Part shown: one piece after another, positions 8,740 to 18,132 of the stretch
Position numbering within the stretch: the first letter of the stretch is position 1
Layout: each line of letters opens with the position of its first letter
Origin: Anaerococcus octavius
GTDB lineage: Bacteria > Bacillota > Clostridia > Tissierellales > Peptoniphilaceae
Reading direction: 5' to 3'
Length of the DNA stretch: 64,000 bases
Assembly (NCBI RefSeq): GCF_900445265.1
Contig: NZ_UFTA01000002.1
Location: forward strand, 744,001 to 808,000
Notes under the pieces: model-generated
Database searches by the model: none
Told to the model about the DNA's origin: nothing
Seen by the model: the letters and a program-made list of their open reading frames with translations, nothing else
Position numbers and translations under genes: made by a program

Positions 8740-9854
8740 TATTCAAATAAGTCCTTAATTTTTGCAAAGAATCCTTTTTCGTGAGCTTTTACATCTTCTC
8801 CAAGCGTATTAGCATAAGCTTCAAGGGCTTCTTTTTGATCTTTATTTAAGTTAGTTGGAGTAACAACATTTACATAGAAATATAAATCTCCAGTTCTCTT
8901 TGTTCTACCATCAATGATTCCTTCTTTTTTAAGTTTGAATTTTGTTCCTGTTTGAGTACCTGCAGGTATTTCAAATTTTCTAGTTTGATGCAAAGTTGGT
9001 ATTTCTATTTCTCCACCTAAGGTAGCTGTAGGGAATGAGATAGGCATATTGTAATAAATATCTAGACCATTACGTTTAAATATTTCATGATCTTCAACCT
9101 CAATTATTACATATAAATCACCATTTGGACCACCATTTTCTCCAACATTTCCTTTATTAGAAATACGCATAACATTATTTGTTTCTACTCCAGAAGGAAT
9201 ATCTACTTTGATGCGTTCTGATTTTGTTGTTTTTCCTTCACCATGACAAACTTTGCAAGGATCTTCGATGACTTGCCCACTACCATTACATTTATCACAT
9301 GTTACAGTCCTGCTCATTCTGCCAAATGGTGTTTGGCTTACTTCATTTACTACTCCGCTACCATTACACTTATCACAAGTATGGATAGAACTTTCATCAC
9401 GTGCTCCTGTACCATTACATGCTTCACATTCTACTTCTCTTCTTATTTGAACTTCTTTGCTAACACCAAAAGCTGCTTCTGCAAAAGTTAGATTTATAAC
9501 GTGTTGAATATCAGCGCCTTTTCTTGGTCTGTTAGAATTTCCACTACCTGAACCATAAAACAAATCACCAAATAAATCTCCAAAAATGTCTCCAAATCCT
9601 CCAGAAAATCCTCCGTTAAATCCAGCTCCACCATTTTCAAAGGCCGTTTCTCCGTATCTATCGTATTGGGCTCTTTTTTCCTTATCTGATAATATTTCAT
9701 AGCTTAAAGTTGCTTCTTTAAATTTTTGTTCTGCTTCTTGATCTCCCGGGTTTAAATCTGGGTGATATTTTTTAGCAAGTTTTCTATATTCTCTTTTTAT
9801 TTCTTCATCGCTTGCATCACGGCTTACGCCAAGCACTTCATATGGATCTTGCAT
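8739..9854 (-). CDS. dnaJ: Chaperone DnaJ (Hsp40)
   Basis: 371 residues. Stimulates DnaK ATPase and delivers unfolded clients. J domain with HPD at 31-33, a Gly/Phe-rich linker (about 75-110), four CxxCxGxG zinc repeats ([16 protein letters not shown] twice, CKVCHGEG) and the C-terminal substrate domains. A full-length type I DnaJ. The ATG follows GGAGGG. A terminator-like hairpin lies between dnaK and its ribosome site with no room for a separate promoter, so it must depend on read-through from dnaK. Confidence 0.97.
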   Translation of the reverse strand: MQDPYEVLGVSRDASDEEIKREYRKLAKKYHPDLNPGDQEAEQKFKEATLSYEILSDKEKRAQYDRYGETAFENGGAGFNGGFSGGFGDIFGDLFGDLFYGSGSGNSNRPRKGADIQHVINLTFAEAAFGVSKEVQIRREVECEACNGTGARDESSIHTCDKCNGSGVVNEVSQTPFGRMSRTVTCDKCNGSGQVIEDPCKVCHGEGKTTKSERIKVDIPSGVETNNVMRISNKGNVGENGGPNGDLYVIIEVEDHEIFKRNGLDIYYNMPISFPTATLGGEIEIPTLHQTRKFEIPAGTQTGTKFKLKKEGIIDGRTKRTGDLYFYVNVVTPTNLNKDQKEALEAYANTLGEDVKAHEKGFFAKIKDLFE

Positions 9855-9872
9855 TTTCCCTCCATTTACACT

Positions 9873-9905
9873 TAAAAAAAGCTATTTCATAGTGAAATAG
9901 CTTTT
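9873..9905 (-). terminator. Terminator-like hairpin between dnaK and dnaJ
   Basis: Minus-strand 13-bp perfect stem (9877-9889 with 9893-9905), 3-nt loop, then TTTTTTT. The dnaJ start is only 18 nt beyond the U-tract. It may act as a partial terminator that sets the DnaK:DnaJ ratio (inference). Confidence 0.8.
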
Positions 9906-9960
9906 ATTTTATTTAACTTATTATACTTATTTTGTTTAAGTTTGCTATTATAAATTAAAT

Positions 9961-11778
9961 TTATTCTTCATCATCATCTATAACTTCGTAATCAGCATCA
10001 ACTACATCATCATCTGGATTACCAGCTTCTGCACCTTCAGTACCAGCATTTGCTTTATACATTTGTTCACTCATTGAGTAGATTTTTTCTTGAAGAGCTT
10101 CTGTTTGAGCTTTGATTTCTTCTGTATTATCTGAGGCAATTGCATCTTCTAATTTTTTGATTTCTGCTTCAATTTCGTCTTTTTGAGCTCCTTCAATGCC
10201 AGCTTCTTCAAGAGTTTTACGTGATTGGTATACTAAGCTTTCTGCATTATTCTTTGTATCAATGCCTTCTTTTTTCTTTTTATCTTCTTCAGCAAATTGT
10301 TCTGCTTCTTTTACTTTTTTATCGATTTCTTCTTCAGTTAGGTTTGAAGATGAAGTGATAGTGATTTTTTGTTCTTTTCCAGATCCTTGATCTTTTGCTG
10401 TTACATTTACGATACCATTTGCATCTATATCAAATGTAACTTCAATTTGTGGAACACCACGTCTTGCTGCTGGTATTCCTGTAAGTTGGAAACGACCAAG
10501 TGTTGTATTGTCTGCTGCCATTTCACGTTCACCTTGTACAACGTGGATATCAACTTCTGTTTGACCATCTGCTGCAGTTGTAAATACTTGTGATTTTTTA
10601 GTTGGAATTGTTGTATTTCTTTCGATAAGCTTTGTTGCAACTCCACCTAATGTTTCAATACCTAATGATAGTGGTGTAACATCTAGTAATAGTAAGTCTT
10701 TTACTTCACCTGTTAGTACCCCACCTTGGATAGCTGCACCTAGAGCTACTGATTCATCAGGGTTGATATCTCTTTGTGGTTCTTTACCTACTAAGTTTTT
10801 TACTAATTCTTGAACCGCAGGAATTCTTGTTGATCCACCTACTAAAAGAACTTTATCAATATCAGAAGATTTTAATCCTGCATCTGATAGAGCATCTTCT
10901 ACTGGTTTTCTAGTTTCGTCTACTAAGTCTTTTGTTAGTTCATCAAATTTAGCTCTACTAATAGAAATATCTAAGTGAACCGGTTGTCCATCAACAGCTG
11001 TAATAAATGGTAAATTTACGTTGCTTGTAGTTGTTGAAGATAATTCTTTTTTAGCTTTTTCAGCTGCATCTTTAAGTCTTTGCATAGCAGTTAAATCTTT
11101 TGTAAGATCTACGCCATTTTCCTTTTTAAATTCACTTGCTAGATAATCTACTAATTTATTATCAAAGTCATCTCCACCTAATTTATTATTACCACGTGTT
11201 GAAAGTACTTCAAATACTCCATCACCAACTTCTAGGATAGAAACATCAAATGTACCACCACCAAGGTCATAAACCATGATTTTTGATTGATCATCTTCTT
11301 TATCTAGACCATAAGCAAGAGATGCTGCAGTTGGTTCATTGATAATTCTATCTACAGTAAGCCCTGCAATTTTTCCTGCGTCTTTTGTTGCTTGTCTTTG
11401 AGCATCCGTAAAGTATGCTGGTACTGTAATTACAGCATTTGTCACTGTATCATTTAAGTATTTTTCAGCATCAGATTTTAATTTTTGTAAGATCATTGCA
11501 GAAATTTCTTCTGGTGAATATTTTTTGCCATCTATTTCAGGTGTTTTATAATCAGATCCCATTTCTCTTTTAATTGATGAAATAGTCCTATCTGGATTTG
11601 TTATTGCTTGTCTTTTTGCAGTTTCACCTACAAGTCTTTCTCCATCTTTTGAAAAAGCAACAACTGATGGAGTAGTTCTATTACCTTCGCTGTTTGGTAT
11701 AATTACTGGGCTTCCACCTTCCATAACAGCTACTGCTGAGTTTGTTGTACCTAAGTCAATTCCTATAATTTTTGCCAT
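9961..11778 (-). CDS. dnaK: Molecular chaperone DnaK (Hsp70)
   Basis: 605 residues. ATP-driven chaperone. The N-terminal ATPase domain opens with [15 protein letters not shown], with [13 protein letters not shown] and [14 protein letters not shown] further in; the substrate domain follows from about 370 and the C-terminus is acidic ([17 protein letters not shown]). It has the Gram-positive deletion in the first ATPase lobe, as expected from its length. The ATG follows GGAGGC. Third gene of hrcA-grpE-dnaK under CIRCE control. Confidence 0.98.
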   Translation of the reverse strand: MAKIIGIDLGTTNSAVAVMEGGSPVIIPNSEGNRTTPSVVAFSKDGERLVGETAKRQAITNPDRTISSIKREMGSDYKTPEIDGKKYSPEEISAMILQKLKSDAEKYLNDTVTNAVITVPAYFTDAQRQATKDAGKIAGLTVDRIINEPTAASLAYGLDKEDDQSKIMVYDLGGGTFDVSILEVGDGVFEVLSTRGNNKLGGDDFDNKLVDYLASEFKKENGVDLTKDLTAMQRLKDAAEKAKKELSSTTTSNVNLPFITAVDGQPVHLDISISRAKFDELTKDLVDETRKPVEDALSDAGLKSSDIDKVLLVGGSTRIPAVQELVKNLVGKEPQRDINPDESVALGAAIQGGVLTGEVKDLLLLDVTPLSLGIETLGGVATKLIERNTTIPTKKSQVFTTAADGQTEVDIHVVQGEREMAADNTTLGRFQLTGIPAARRGVPQIEVTFDIDANGIVNVTAKDQGSGKEQKITITSSSNLTEEEIDKKVKEAEQFAEEDKKKKEGIDTKNNAESLVYQSRKTLEEAGIEGAQKDEIEAEIKKLEDAIASDNTEEIKAQTEALQEKIYSMSEQMYKANAGTEGAEAGNPDDDVVDADYEVIDDDEE

Positions 11779-11790
11779 ATTTATAGCCTC

Positions 11791-12366
11791 CTATTTTGCT
11801 ACCTTAACCATTGCTGGTCTAATTACTCTATTGTTTAATTTATAACCTTTTTGAAATGTTTCTATGATATGATCACTTTCAACTTCATCAGAATCTTCAG
11901 CTAAAACTGCTTGGTGAATATTCGGATCAAAAAGCTCACCATCTGATGATATCTCTTCTAAACCTTCATTCTTAAGAATACTTAACATTTCATCGCGAGT
12001 CATTAAGATTCCTTTGACCAAACCATCTTCTGGATTTTGGTCTTTTAATGCTCTATCAAAATTATCTAAAACTGGTAAAAGTTTTTCTACCAAATTACTT
12101 ACAGCATATTTTTTAAAATCAGCTTTGCTTGCTTCTTCTCTTTGCTTATAATTAGTAAAATCAGCTAATAATCTTTGATATTTATCTTTAAACTCGTTAA
12201 AGTCTTCTTCTAATTTATCATTATTTATTTCATTTTCATCTTCATCGACAGCTTCATAATCATCATCAACTATTTCACCATCAATGACTTCATCTTCTTC
12301 TAAAATTTCTTTATCTTCTGACTGTTCTTTATTCAGCTTATCATCATTTAAATTTTTTTCATCCAT
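11791..12366 (-). CDS. grpE: Nucleotide exchange factor GrpE
   Basis: 191 residues. Releases ADP from DnaK. A long acidic N-terminus (about 1-55), a coiled coil from about 55 (FKDKYQRLLADFTNYKQR, the GrpE signature region), and the C-terminal beta domain ending GYKLNNRVIRPAMVKVAK. 12 nt from dnaK and 12 nt after hrcA. The ribosome site is GAAAGGG. Confidence 0.95.
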   Translation of the reverse strand: MDEKNLNDDKLNKEQSEDKEILEEDEVIDGEIVDDDYEAVDEDENEINNDKLEEDFNEFKDKYQRLLADFTNYKQREEASKADFKKYAVSNLVEKLLPVLDNFDRALKDQNPEDGLVKGILMTRDEMLSILKNEGLEEISSDGELFDPNIHQAVLAEDSDEVESDHIIETFQKGYKLNNRVIRPAMVKVAK

Positions 12367-12378
12367 CCTTAAACCCTT

Positions 12379-13392
12379 TCAATCATTAAGTAGTCTAGAT
12401 ATCATCATAATATCGGATATTACATCAATATAATTTAATCTAGTAAGCCCGATTACACCAATATGTCCAACCACATCATCATTTATTTTAAATGATGATG
12501 TTATGACAGTATTTTGCTTCAGTTCATCAAGCTCATTTTCATAACCAATTGATATATCCAATGTATCGTATATGTTGTTACCCAAAAAACTATTTAATTT
12601 CTCTTTGCTATCTAAGAGCTTTATAAAATCGCGGGTCTTAGATAAATCATCATATTCTTTAAAATTGAAAATATTTCCTAAGCCTTCTATTTGAATTTCT
12701 CTATTAAGTTTTCCAAAAGATTGATTTTGAAGTCTCTTTTCTATAATTTCAATTAAAGACTTATAATCATTTAACAAAGTTGTTTCAAGTAAATTTAGAT
12801 TATTATAAACCTCATTGATATCAGTTTCTACCATTGTCTTTTTAAGAGCATTATTAATAAATATTAGCTCATCGCTAGTTATTTCATAGTCAAGGTAGAT
12901 ACTATCTTTAACTATTAAACCATTATCGAAAACTGCCAGTAAAAGTAATTGTCTATCTGATAATTGGATAAGCTCCATATTTACTATTTTTTTTATTTCA
13001 TTTTTTAGTGTCATAGATACTGCTGTTAATTCCGTAAGATCAGCAAGCATCTTTGTTGCAGTCTCAACAATGTCTTCTGCATTGTGATAATTTTTATCAA
13101 GTAAGTTTATAATTGTATCACTTTTTTTAGCCTTACTTATATTCTCAATTTCATTTTCAAGAATATAATCTACAAACATCCTGTAACCTCTATCAGAAGG
13201 AAGTCTTCCACTTGAAGAATGGGCTTTTTCAATAAGTCCCATTTTTTCAAGAGAACTCATCTCATTTCTAATTGTAGCAGGAGATACATTTAAGTTGTAA
13301 GTATCTGCAAGGCTTTTTGAGCCAATAGGCTCACCATCTAAAATGTAAGAGTCTATGATAGAGAATAATATTTTTAGCTTTCTATCATTCAA
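12379..13392 (-). CDS. hrcA: Heat-inducible transcription repressor HrcA
   Basis: 337 residues from a TTG start at 13392. Binds CIRCE and represses the chaperone operon. An N-terminal winged helix (VSPATIRNEMSSLEKMGLIEKAHSS region) and a C-terminal GAF-like inducer domain. The TTG is preceded by AAAGGAG at 6-nt spacing. A longer GTG reading frame from 13410 would begin inside the CIRCE element and has no ribosome site, so I reject it. CIRCE overlaps the ribosome site edge, so HrcA could block both transcription and leader use. First gene of hrcA-grpE-dnaK-dnaJ-mtaB. Confidence 0.95.
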   Translation of the reverse strand: MNDRKLKILFSIIDSYILDGEPIGSKSLADTYNLNVSPATIRNEMSSLEKMGLIEKAHSSSGRLPSDRGYRMFVDYILENEIENISKAKKSDTIINLLDKNYHNAEDIVETATKMLADLTELTAVSMTLKNEIKKIVNMELIQLSDRQLLLLAVFDNGLIVKDSIYLDYEITSDELIFINNALKKTMVETDINEVYNNLNLLETTLLNDYKSLIEIIEKRLQNQSFGKLNREIQIEGLGNIFNFKEYDDLSKTRDFIKLLDSKEKLNSFLGNNIYDTLDISIGYENELDELKQNTVITSSFKINDDVVGHIGVIGLTRLNYIDVISDIMMISRLLND

Positions 13393-13403
13393 ATTTATCT
13401 CCT

Positions 13404-13430
13404 TTAGCACTCTTTAGTATCGACTGCTAA
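13404..13430. promoter_or_regulatory. CIRCE operator (HrcA-binding inverted repeat)
   Basis: TTAGCACTC, 9-nt spacer, GACTGCTAA. This matches the CIRCE consensus with a single mismatch in the right arm (GAC for GAG). It lies at the transcription start of hrcA. Confidence 0.95.
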
Positions 13431-13432
13431 TT

Positions 13433-13462
13433 ATAATATACTAGCTAAAAACACCCTGTCAA
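13433..13462 (-). promoter_or_regulatory. Promoter of the hrcA heat-shock operon
   Basis: Minus strand perfect TTGACA (13462-13457), 18-nt spacer, TATTAT (13438-13433); TATATT at 16 nt is an alternative. CIRCE starts just downstream. The -35 sits 3 nt from the end of hemW, so hrcA has its own promoter. Confidence 0.8.
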
Positions 13463-13464
13463 GA

Positions 13465-14589
13465 TTATATAATTAATCTTAAAAATTCATTAGATAAATT
13501 CATTCCTTCTTGGCTAAATTTAAAGTGTGTATCTATTATAAAAAAGTTTTGTCCTTCAAATTTTTCTATTTCTTTGCTATACTTTTCAATAAAATCACAG
13601 GCAAATTTTTCCTTAAATTCTTCTAGATTTATGCCCTCAGTTTCTCGCAATTTAAATATTATATATTCTTTTTCTCTTTCAGCCTTATCAACATAATAAT
13701 AATCTTCTATAGGTAACTTATAATCATTAATTCTATCATTATATTGAATAAAATTTTTAGTATTTGTATATCTATAATTTGTAAGATAGCCTGATGCACT
13801 CATACCAAAAGCTATATAGCCATTAGCTTCCCAATATTTTTTGTTATGATAAGAATCTTTACCTTTTTTTGCAAAATTCGATATTTCATATCTGTGCAAA
13901 CCTATATTTTCTAATTGTTCTACAATTTCATTAAAAATATCTACTTCTTGATCATCATCCATCAAATCCAGTTTCCCTTTTTTATCAAGGCTATAAAATC
14001 TAGAACCTTCTTCTAATATAAGTGAATACCAAGAAATATGTTCTGGAGAAATTTTTTTAACTAAATCTAGATCTTTTTTAACAGACTTATAATTCTGCTG
14101 TGGCAAATTTAGCATTAAATCAAAACTTAAATTATCAAATCCCATTTTCCTTATAAGTTCAATATCATTTAATGCAATATTTGCGGTATGATTTCTGCCA
14201 ATTGCTTTTAAAACTTTATCATCAAAGGACTGAACACCAAGCGAAATACGGTTTATTCCTAAATCTCTATATAATAATAACTTATCTTGAGAAATAGAAT
14301 TCGGATTACATTCTATGGTAAATTCTTTTACATCATCCATCTTAAAAGAATCCAAAGCTTTAACAATCCTTTCTATATATATGCCATCTATGTAAGAAGG
14401 CGTGCCACCACCTATATAAATCGAATCTATTTCACATGATAACTTTTCTTTACAAAGTTCTATTTCTCTAATTAAGTTTTCTATGTAATTATCTATTCTA
14501 TGCTCCACATTCATATATGCACAAAAATCACAGTAATAACATTTTTTTTGGCAAAATGGAATATGTATATAGCATCCAACTTTCTGCAT
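13465..14589 (-). CDS. hemW: HemW-type radical-SAM protein (heme chaperone; annotated as coproporphyrinogen oxidase-like)
   Basis: 374 residues. The N-terminal radical-SAM motif CxxxCxxC is Cys13/17/20, followed by an extra CDFCAY, then IGGGTPS and a HemN-like C-terminal domain. The short N-terminus and missing HemN extension mark HemW, a proposed heme-binding chaperone, rather than true HemN. The ATG follows AAGGAG. Classical position before hrcA. A terminator-like hairpin of the upstream gene ends about 17 nt before it, leaving no room for a promoter. Confidence 0.9.
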   Translation of the reverse strand: MQKVGCYIHIPFCQKKCYYCDFCAYMNVEHRIDNYIENLIREIELCKEKLSCEIDSIYIGGGTPSYIDGIYIERIVKALDSFKMDDVKEFTIECNPNSISQDKLLLYRDLGINRISLGVQSFDDKVLKAIGRNHTANIALNDIELIRKMGFDNLSFDLMLNLPQQNYKSVKKDLDLVKKISPEHISWYSLILEEGSRFYSLDKKGKLDLMDDDQEVDIFNEIVEQLENIGLHRYEISNFAKKGKDSYHNKKYWEANGYIAFGMSASGYLTNYRYTNTKNFIQYNDRINDYKLPIEDYYYVDKAEREKEYIIFKLRETEGINLEEFKEKFACDFIEKYSKEIEKFEGQNFFIIDTHFKFSQEGMNLSNEFLRLII

Positions 14590-14605
14590 ATGTACTCCTT
14601 AAGTT

Positions 14606-14630
14606 AAAAAAGATGGCGTCTGCCATCTTT
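14606..14630 (-). terminator. Terminator-like hairpin before hemW
   Basis: Minus-strand stem AAAGATGGC/GCCATCTTT (9 bp), 4-nt loop, followed by TTTTT. It ends the flavin oxidoreductase transcript but lies only 17 nt before the hemW start. Confidence 0.85.
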
Positions 14631-14632
14631 AG

Positions 14633-15364
14633 TTAGACTATCATTTTATAATTATTTAATGTTTCAAAAACAATATCTCTTTTTTCAATATCCTTATCAA
14701 TTATCATTTGATCATCGGAAATACCGTTTTTCCTTAATATATATAAATTATCTAAAACAAATATTTCACTACCAACTACATAAAAGTACGCATCAGCTTT
14801 TTCTTTTGAAATAGCTTCTAATTTTTTAAAATATTCGCTTCTGGATTCTAACCAATATTTTATAAATGATGATCCATCTATGCATTCGAAATCTTTTTCA
14901 TAAAGATGATTATCTTTTTTATTTACATTCAAACTAATAAGCTCTGGTATATTTGAACTATCTATTTCAAATTTTTTAATTAGTGGTCTCATTGTTGACA
15001 TTGATAGTCCTTGAGAAAGTAAAACTATAGCTTTATTCTCACGTTTAAGTGCCATATGGGATTTAAATTTAAAAATAGTAACCTCATCCCCAACTTTAAG
15101 TTTAGCTAAGGCCTTTTTAAACGTTGATTTTCTTATAGGTACTTTAGTTGTAAATTTTATTTCAGCTTCATCAGTTAGAGTATTGATACTTAGGTGATGG
15201 ATTAATTTTTTATTTATTTCACTTCCTTCATCATATCCTGGCAATCCTAAATGAAAACTGGTACCTTCTTCCCAAACTAATTCTTCAGGTTTTTCCAATG
15301 TATAAGTATAAACATTTTTATATTCTTCTTTTATATCTAAAATTTTAACTTGATATTTGTCCAT
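14633..15364 (-). CDS. Ferredoxin-NADP reductase-like FAD/NAD-binding oxidoreductase
   Basis: 243 residues. Looks like a stand-alone FAD/NAD domain of the ferredoxin reductase fold. It has a beta-barrel half with HHLSINT where the FAD motif RxYS would be, then GDEVTIFKF and a nucleotide half with AIVLLSQGLSMSTMRPLI and YFYVVGSEIFV. No 2Fe-2S motif. It may move electrons between NAD(P)H and a carrier. The partner is unknown. The motif match is loose, so substrate and even activity are uncertain. The ATG follows AAGGAG. Confidence 0.65.
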   Translation of the reverse strand: MDKYQVKILDIKEEYKNVYTYTLEKPEELVWEEGTSFHLGLPGYDEGSEINKKLIHHLSINTLTDEAEIKFTTKVPIRKSTFKKALAKLKVGDEVTIFKFKSHMALKRENKAIVLLSQGLSMSTMRPLIKKFEIDSSNIPELISLNVNKKDNHLYEKDFECIDGSSFIKYWLESRSEYFKKLEAISKEKADAYFYVVGSEIFVLDNLYILRKNGISDDQMIIDKDIEKRDIVFETLNNYKMIV

Positions 15365-15441
15365 TATTTCTCCTTACTGATAACTATTATCATCAGCTAC
15401 ATTATACTGTTTAAATATTATTGTTCACACAAATGATTATC

Positions 15442-16575
15442 TTAATTTTTATTAATATCTAGGGTATTTTGAACGTAATTAAAAAATAATTTATAATCGT
15501 AAATCCAATTATCAAGTATACCAGACCTGTATATACCCACTATAAATATCATTAAAATTGGAAAAAATATAGCTCCCTTAACTCCAAATAATCTAAGACC
15601 AGCATATAGAGAAATTACTGATAATATAGGATGAATATCCACAGATGTCCCTATAATTTTTGGAGCAATAACTTGGCGGAGGCCAGTCCAAAAAGTCAAA
15701 ATAATTAAAAGTGCTACTCCTTTATTGATATTTGAAAAAATAAATAATTCAATAATAGACCATGGTAATAAAACTATAACCGGTCCTATTAATGGCAATA
15801 AATCTACAAAACCTAAAATTAATGCTATCGGTATAAAATATTGTTGTCCTAAAAATTTTAAGCAAACAGCCATAAGTATAGTGCATAAAATAGCTAGTTT
15901 TAATTGAGCTTTGATATACTTCCATGTAGAATTTTTAAATATATTTTTTACCAATTTTAATTTATTTTTTATATTTTCAGAAAACTTTGTATTATATTTT
16001 ACACTCACCTCATTTATATCACCAAGCATTATATAAAATGCTACTATAAAAGTAATTACGAAAAATATAATATTATTTGAAGTATTTATAAAAGCAGTTG
16101 TAAATCCGAAAGTGATATTTATAACATTTTTTTGTAAATTTCCTAAAAATTGATATAAGGAATTAAGGCTTGATCTTATAGTATTGGCAGCAAATGTTGG
16201 TAATAAATTTATTTTAGAATTAATAGATTGTATCCATTGATTTGTGGAACTAACAATCTGATCCCAATTTCCTATAATATTTCCTATCAGCCCACTTACT
16301 TGGTTAATTATAAATTGTAAAAGCCAAAATAATAAAAATAGAATTACAATTAATAGAATAGTTCCCACAACATAAGATATGACTGTATTTTTTATTGGTA
16401 AAAGATCATCAATTTTTTTAATTGTTGGAGCCAGTAGCATAACTAAAATAATAGCAAGAATAATTGGCAATAGAGCATCAATTATATTAACAGCCCAATA
16501 TTTGATAAAGTAACATAGTAAAATAATTATCCCAGTCCTTAAAATAATTCTTTCGTATAATTTTTTGTTATCCAT
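15442..16575 (-). CDS. AI-2E family (PF01594-type) transporter
   Basis: 377 residues with about eight hydrophobic segments: a pair near the N-terminus (about 12-50), one near 62-90, a hydrophilic middle (about 95-145) and a cluster of helices after about 155, including GFVDLLPLIGPV, the family hallmark. Members are reported as AI-2 exporters or Na+/H+ antiporters. The actual cargo here is unknown. An extended -10 (TGATATAAT) precedes it. Monocistronic as far as can be seen. Confidence 0.85.
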   Translation of the reverse strand: MDNKKLYERIILRTGIIILLCYFIKYWAVNIIDALLPIILAIILVMLLAPTIKKIDDLLPIKNTVISYVVGTILLIVILFLLFWLLQFIINQVSGLIGNIIGNWDQIVSSTNQWIQSINSKINLLPTFAANTIRSSLNSLYQFLGNLQKNVINITFGFTTAFINTSNNIIFFVITFIVAFYIMLGDINEVSVKYNTKFSENIKNKLKLVKNIFKNSTWKYIKAQLKLAILCTILMAVCLKFLGQQYFIPIALILGFVDLLPLIGPVIVLLPWSIIELFIFSNINKGVALLIILTFWTGLRQVIAPKIIGTSVDIHPILSVISLYAGLRLFGVKGAIFFPILMIFIVGIYRSGILDNWIYDYKLFFNYVQNTLDINKN

Positions 16576-16604
16576 AATATTTCCTAAAGTTTTTATTTAA
16601 AAAT

Positions 16605-16613
16605 ATTATATCA
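16605..16613 (-). promoter_or_regulatory. Extended -10 promoter of the AI-2E family gene
   Basis: Minus strand TGATATAAT (16613-16605), about 30 nt before the start codon; no clear -35, as allowed for extended -10 promoters. Confidence 0.5.
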
Positions 16614-16667
16614 TGATAGTATTGTTAATAAAATATATAAGTAAAATTTCTATAAGAATAAAGGATT

Positions 16668-16999
16668 ATGAAAATGACATTATGATAGTTGATGTTAAAG
16701 TGTAAATTTCAGATTTAGTGAAGCCAAAAAATTTTTATGAAGAAGTTTTAAAAATTATATGTTTAGAGTAAAAGCTTGAATATAAAAATGATGTAAATTT
16801 TTAGTAAGCGTTTATATCATAAAAAATTTTAATAATTTCTATCTAGTTTTAAAATAAATAGTAAAAGAAAGTTAATGATTTTTATTAAAAAGTTATCAAA
16901 TTGGAAGCTATAGATAAAAGAGTATAAGCGAAGAATATATGTCTAATTATTATGATTCTTTTCCATGATTATGATTGAAATAATATAGAATCAGTTTAA
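16668..16999 (+). pseudogene. Decayed VOC (glyoxalase/bleomycin-resistance fold) gene
   Basis: The only recognisable content of the 475-nt gap. AAAGGA precedes an ATG at 16668. The remnant reads IVDVKV, stop, ISDLVKPKNFYEEVL, the typical VOC first-strand/helix pattern, and ends FHDYD, stop, NNIESV, the usual VOC C-terminal block. It contains at least four stops and frameshifts, so it cannot make a protein. A perfect hairpin/T-tract still follows at 17019. Family identity rests on two short blocks in the right order. Confidence 0.6.
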
Positions 17000-17018
17000 T
17001 ATGGATAATTATATAGAT

Positions 17019-17052
17019 AATAGCTTTCCAAATTTTGGAAAGCTATTTTTTT
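17019..17052 (+). terminator. Orphan + strand terminator after the VOC remnant
   Basis: A long stem AATAGCTTTCCA/TGGAAAGCTATT followed by a T run on the + strand. The minus-strand side has only a weak T tract, so it was built for + strand transcription, i.e. the now-dead VOC gene. It may also weakly serve the convergent 3-hydroxyacyl-CoA dehydrogenase locus. Confidence 0.8.
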
Positions 17053-18003
17053 AATTATACTTATAGAATCCCTCTCCAGTTTCTACTCCTTTAAGTCCCT
17101 TATCTGCCCTTTCTTTTAGCTTCTCTACTGCTTTAGCTAAAGCTGAGTTTGGATCTTTGGCTTCTGGATTAGCGCTTGTAATATTAATTACTGTTGTAAT
17201 TCCAACTATATCTATTATTTCAAAAGGTCCTCGTGGAGATCCTGTTCCAATTTTCCAGTCCATGTCTATATCCTGTGGGCTAGCTATATCATCACCATAT
17301 AGTCTCAATCCAGCATCGATAAATGGAACTAAAATAGAATTTAATATATATCCAGGCTGTTCTTTTTTATTATAGCTGGGTACATTCCTATAGATTTTGC
17401 AAATTCTACCACTATATCAAAAACTTCTTCACTAGTTTTATCATGACCCATTACTTCAGCTAAGTTTTGTCTCCAAATTGAATTTGCAAAGTGCAAACTT
17501 AAAAATCTCTCTTGTCTACCTGTATAATCTCTAAATGTAGAAGGTAAAAAAGTTGATGAGTTTGTAACTAAAATTGCATCATTTTTTAAATAAGGCGTAA
17601 TCTTTTCGTAAAAAGCTTTTTTCTCATCCACAATTTCCGCTATAGCTTCTATTACTAGGTCTGCGCTTGAAAAAGCTTCTTGTAAATCTGTAGTATATTT
17701 TATAACTCTGTAAGTATTCTCGTTAATCTCTTTAAGTTCATCAATTTTTTGTTCAGTAATTTCTGTCTCATCGTTAAAAAGTGCTCTTGGATAATCAGGT
17801 TTTTCAGCTCCAATATATGAAGGAGCTATTTCTAATTCTTTGCTAAAAATCTCATGCAATTTATCTATACGAGGTCTAACTCTTTGAATAGATCCTTCGC
17901 TTCTTCCCCAAATAGTGACATTGTATCCATGAAAAGCAGTTATATAGGCTATCTGAGCACCAAGTACTCCTCCACCTGCTATTGTTACATTTTTAATTTT
18001 CAT
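17051..18003 (-). pseudogene. 3-hydroxyacyl-CoA dehydrogenase, frameshifted
   Basis: Two reading frames make one gene. The first part starts MKIKNVTIAGGGVLGAQIAY (NAD-binding GxGxxG-type loop; ATG at 18003 after AAAGGAG) and contains LVIEAIAE and VTNSSTFLPS. It runs into a stop at about 17341. The next frame continues PGYILNSILVPFIDAGLRLYGD and GPFEIIDIVG to a stop at 17051, the C-terminal domain. The break is one missing A in an A6 run near 17370 (A7 would restore frame, giving 317 residues). Loss of function, phase variation or sequencing error are all possible; everything else looks intact. Confidence 0.88.
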
Positions 18004-18132
18004 AAAATTCTCCTTTATACCTCTATCTAAAAATATACCCAAAACTATAAAAATAAAGCAAGCATTATATGAAATATATTAAATGGTGTAATATTTTACT
18101 GAGTAAATTGTTATATAAGTAAGGAGGGCAAA

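Noticed and set aside
9243-9700. Open frames opposite dnaJ
   Set aside because: They mirror the zinc-finger repeats and Gly/Phe region; no ribosome site or family match.
10196-10646. Open frames within and opposite dnaK
   Set aside because: Codon shadows of a strongly biased gene.
13392-13410. GTG start of hrcA at 13410
   Set aside because: It lies inside the CIRCE element with no ribosome site; the TTG at 13392 has AAAGGAG at correct spacing.
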